NCBI GenBank assembly: GCA_003222835.1
Contig: QHXE01000087.1
Location: 1 to 6,569, forward strand
DNA: 6,569 bases
Direction of reading: 5' to 3'
Source of the DNA: Acidobacteriota bacterium
GTDB taxonomy: Bacteria; Acidobacteriota; Blastocatellia; Pyrinomonadales; Pyrinomonadaceae
In this document: positions 6,066-6,569 of the stretch, piece by piece
How positions within the stretch are numbered: the stretch's first letter is position 1
How the letters are laid out: the number at the start of each line of letters is the position of its first letter
Notes under the pieces: model-generated
What the model was told of the DNA's origin: nothing
Seen by the model: the letters and a program-made list of their open reading frames with translations, nothing else
Database searches by the model: none
Program-made: the position numbers and the translations under genes

Positions 6066-6186
6066 AGCCACCTCAAGGTCAGGAAGGGTGGCTTGCCCCC
6101 GCCAGCTCTGGGAAACATTGATGGGTTAGATGGACCATAAGCAGGAAGAGCGGGGGCAAGCCGCCCTTCCCTACCTTGAGGTGGCT
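6066..6186. repeat. Inverted-repeat element (permease-aldo/keto reductase spacer)
   Basis: The arms 6066-6102 and 6150-6186 are 37 nt each and match at 34 of 37 positions in inverted orientation (outer end AGCCACCTCAAGGT, inner end GGCTTGCCCCCGC), with a 47-base loop. The element starts 17 bases after the permease stop. It ends 29 bases before the reductase start, leaving that gene's ribosome binding site outside the repeat. No T-tract follows the stem. Its sequence differs from the other repeat families in the window. Confidence 0.88.
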
Positions 6187-6203
6187 GCCACACAGCACTC
6201 GAG

Positions 6204-6209
6204 AAGGAG
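6204..6209 (+). promoter_or_regulatory. Strong ribosome binding site of the aldo/keto reductase
   Basis: AAGGAG lies 6 bases upstream of ATG 6216, near-ideal Shine-Dalgarno spacing. It fixes the start of the reductase and contrasts with lutA and the permease, whose starts sit directly against repeat arms without such a site. Confidence 0.75.
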
Positions 6210-6215
6210 AGGTCA

Positions 6216-6569
6216 ATGAACTATCGACATTTTGGTCGCACCAATTGGATGGTCAGTGAAGTTGGCTACGGCATGTGGGGCATGGGTGGCTGGACCGGTT
6301 CCGATGACGAAGAATCGCTCCGAGCTCTGCAGCACTCAGTCGATCTAGGATGCAATTTCTTCGACACGGCCTGGGCTTATGGCGAGGGCCGCAGCGAAGC
6401 TTTGTTGGGCCGGCTTGTGCGCGCGAATCCGGAGCACACGATTTACACGGCTACGAAGATTCCGCCGAAGAATGAAACTTGGCCCAGCCGGCGCGAATTC
6501 ACGCTCGACGATACCTTTCCGCCCGACTACATCGAACGGCGTGTGCATGAAAGTCTCGAGCACGCCGGC
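6216..6569 (+). CDS. Aldo/keto reductase, N-terminal part (runs off the right edge)
   Basis: The frame is open from ATG 6216 to the window end, giving 118 residues of a protein that would usually be about 300-340 long. It starts MNYRHFGRTNWMVSEVGYGMWGMGG, the typical first strand and loop of the aldo/keto reductase TIM barrel. Three of the four catalytic residues are visible: D50 and Y55 in NFFDTAWAYGEGRSE, and K81 in YTATK. The catalytic His would lie beyond the edge. Members reduce aldehydes, ketones or sugars with NAD(P)H in the cytoplasm. Here it might act on the imported sugar or on an aldehyde intermediate such as lactaldehyde, but the substrate cannot be read from this part. The start is supported by AAGGAG at 6204-6209. 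Confidence 0.92.
   Translation, partial: MNYRHFGRTNWMVSEVGYGMWGMGGWTGSDDEESLRALQHSVDLGCNFFDTAWAYGEGRSEALLGRLVRANPEHTIYTATKIPPKNETWPSRREFTLDDTFPPDYIERRVHESLEHAG

Overview
The window is a single plus-strand catabolic gene cluster from a moderately GC-rich bacterium. Order: the 3' end of an unidentified gene; lutA, a broken lutB and lutC (the three subunits of the iron-sulfur L-lactate oxidation system); a sugar-type ABC-transporter substrate-binding lipoprotein; an RbsC-type permease; and the first 118 codons of an aldo/keto reductase that runs off the right edge. The protein families, the paired intergenic repeats and the heptanucleotide repeats remind me of soil Acidobacteriota or Verrucomicrobiota. 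That is an impression from sequence style, not a proven assignment.

Gene logic: LutABC oxidises L-lactate to pyruvate. Next to a monosaccharide-type ABC importer and an aldo/keto reductase, a plausible reading is a 6-deoxyhexose (rhamnose or fucose) or related sugar pathway, in which aldolase cleavage gives lactaldehyde and then lactate. No isomerase, kinase, aldolase or lactaldehyde dehydrogenase is visible here, so this is inference. The transporter has a binding protein and a permease, but no ATP-binding subunit lies between them or elsewhere in the window.

Two things stand out. First, lutB is split between two reading frames at about 1621-1627. The conserved segment normally following the GEYIIQL motif is missing, which fits a deletion of roughly 56 bp and leaves an out-of-frame pseudogene (or an assembly error). 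Second, every one of the six intergenic spacers holds a long imperfect inverted repeat, from at least five different sequence families: 72-265, 1008-1164, 2641-2847, 3704-3868, 4909-5043 and 6066-6186. Two of them reach from the stop codon of one gene to the start codon of the next. The genes are therefore separated by fold-back elements throughout, unlike a compact operon with overlapping cistrons.

I see no RNA genes, CRISPR array, transposase or classical T-tract terminator. All spacers longer than 300 bases (only 2612-2946) are described in the repeat entries.
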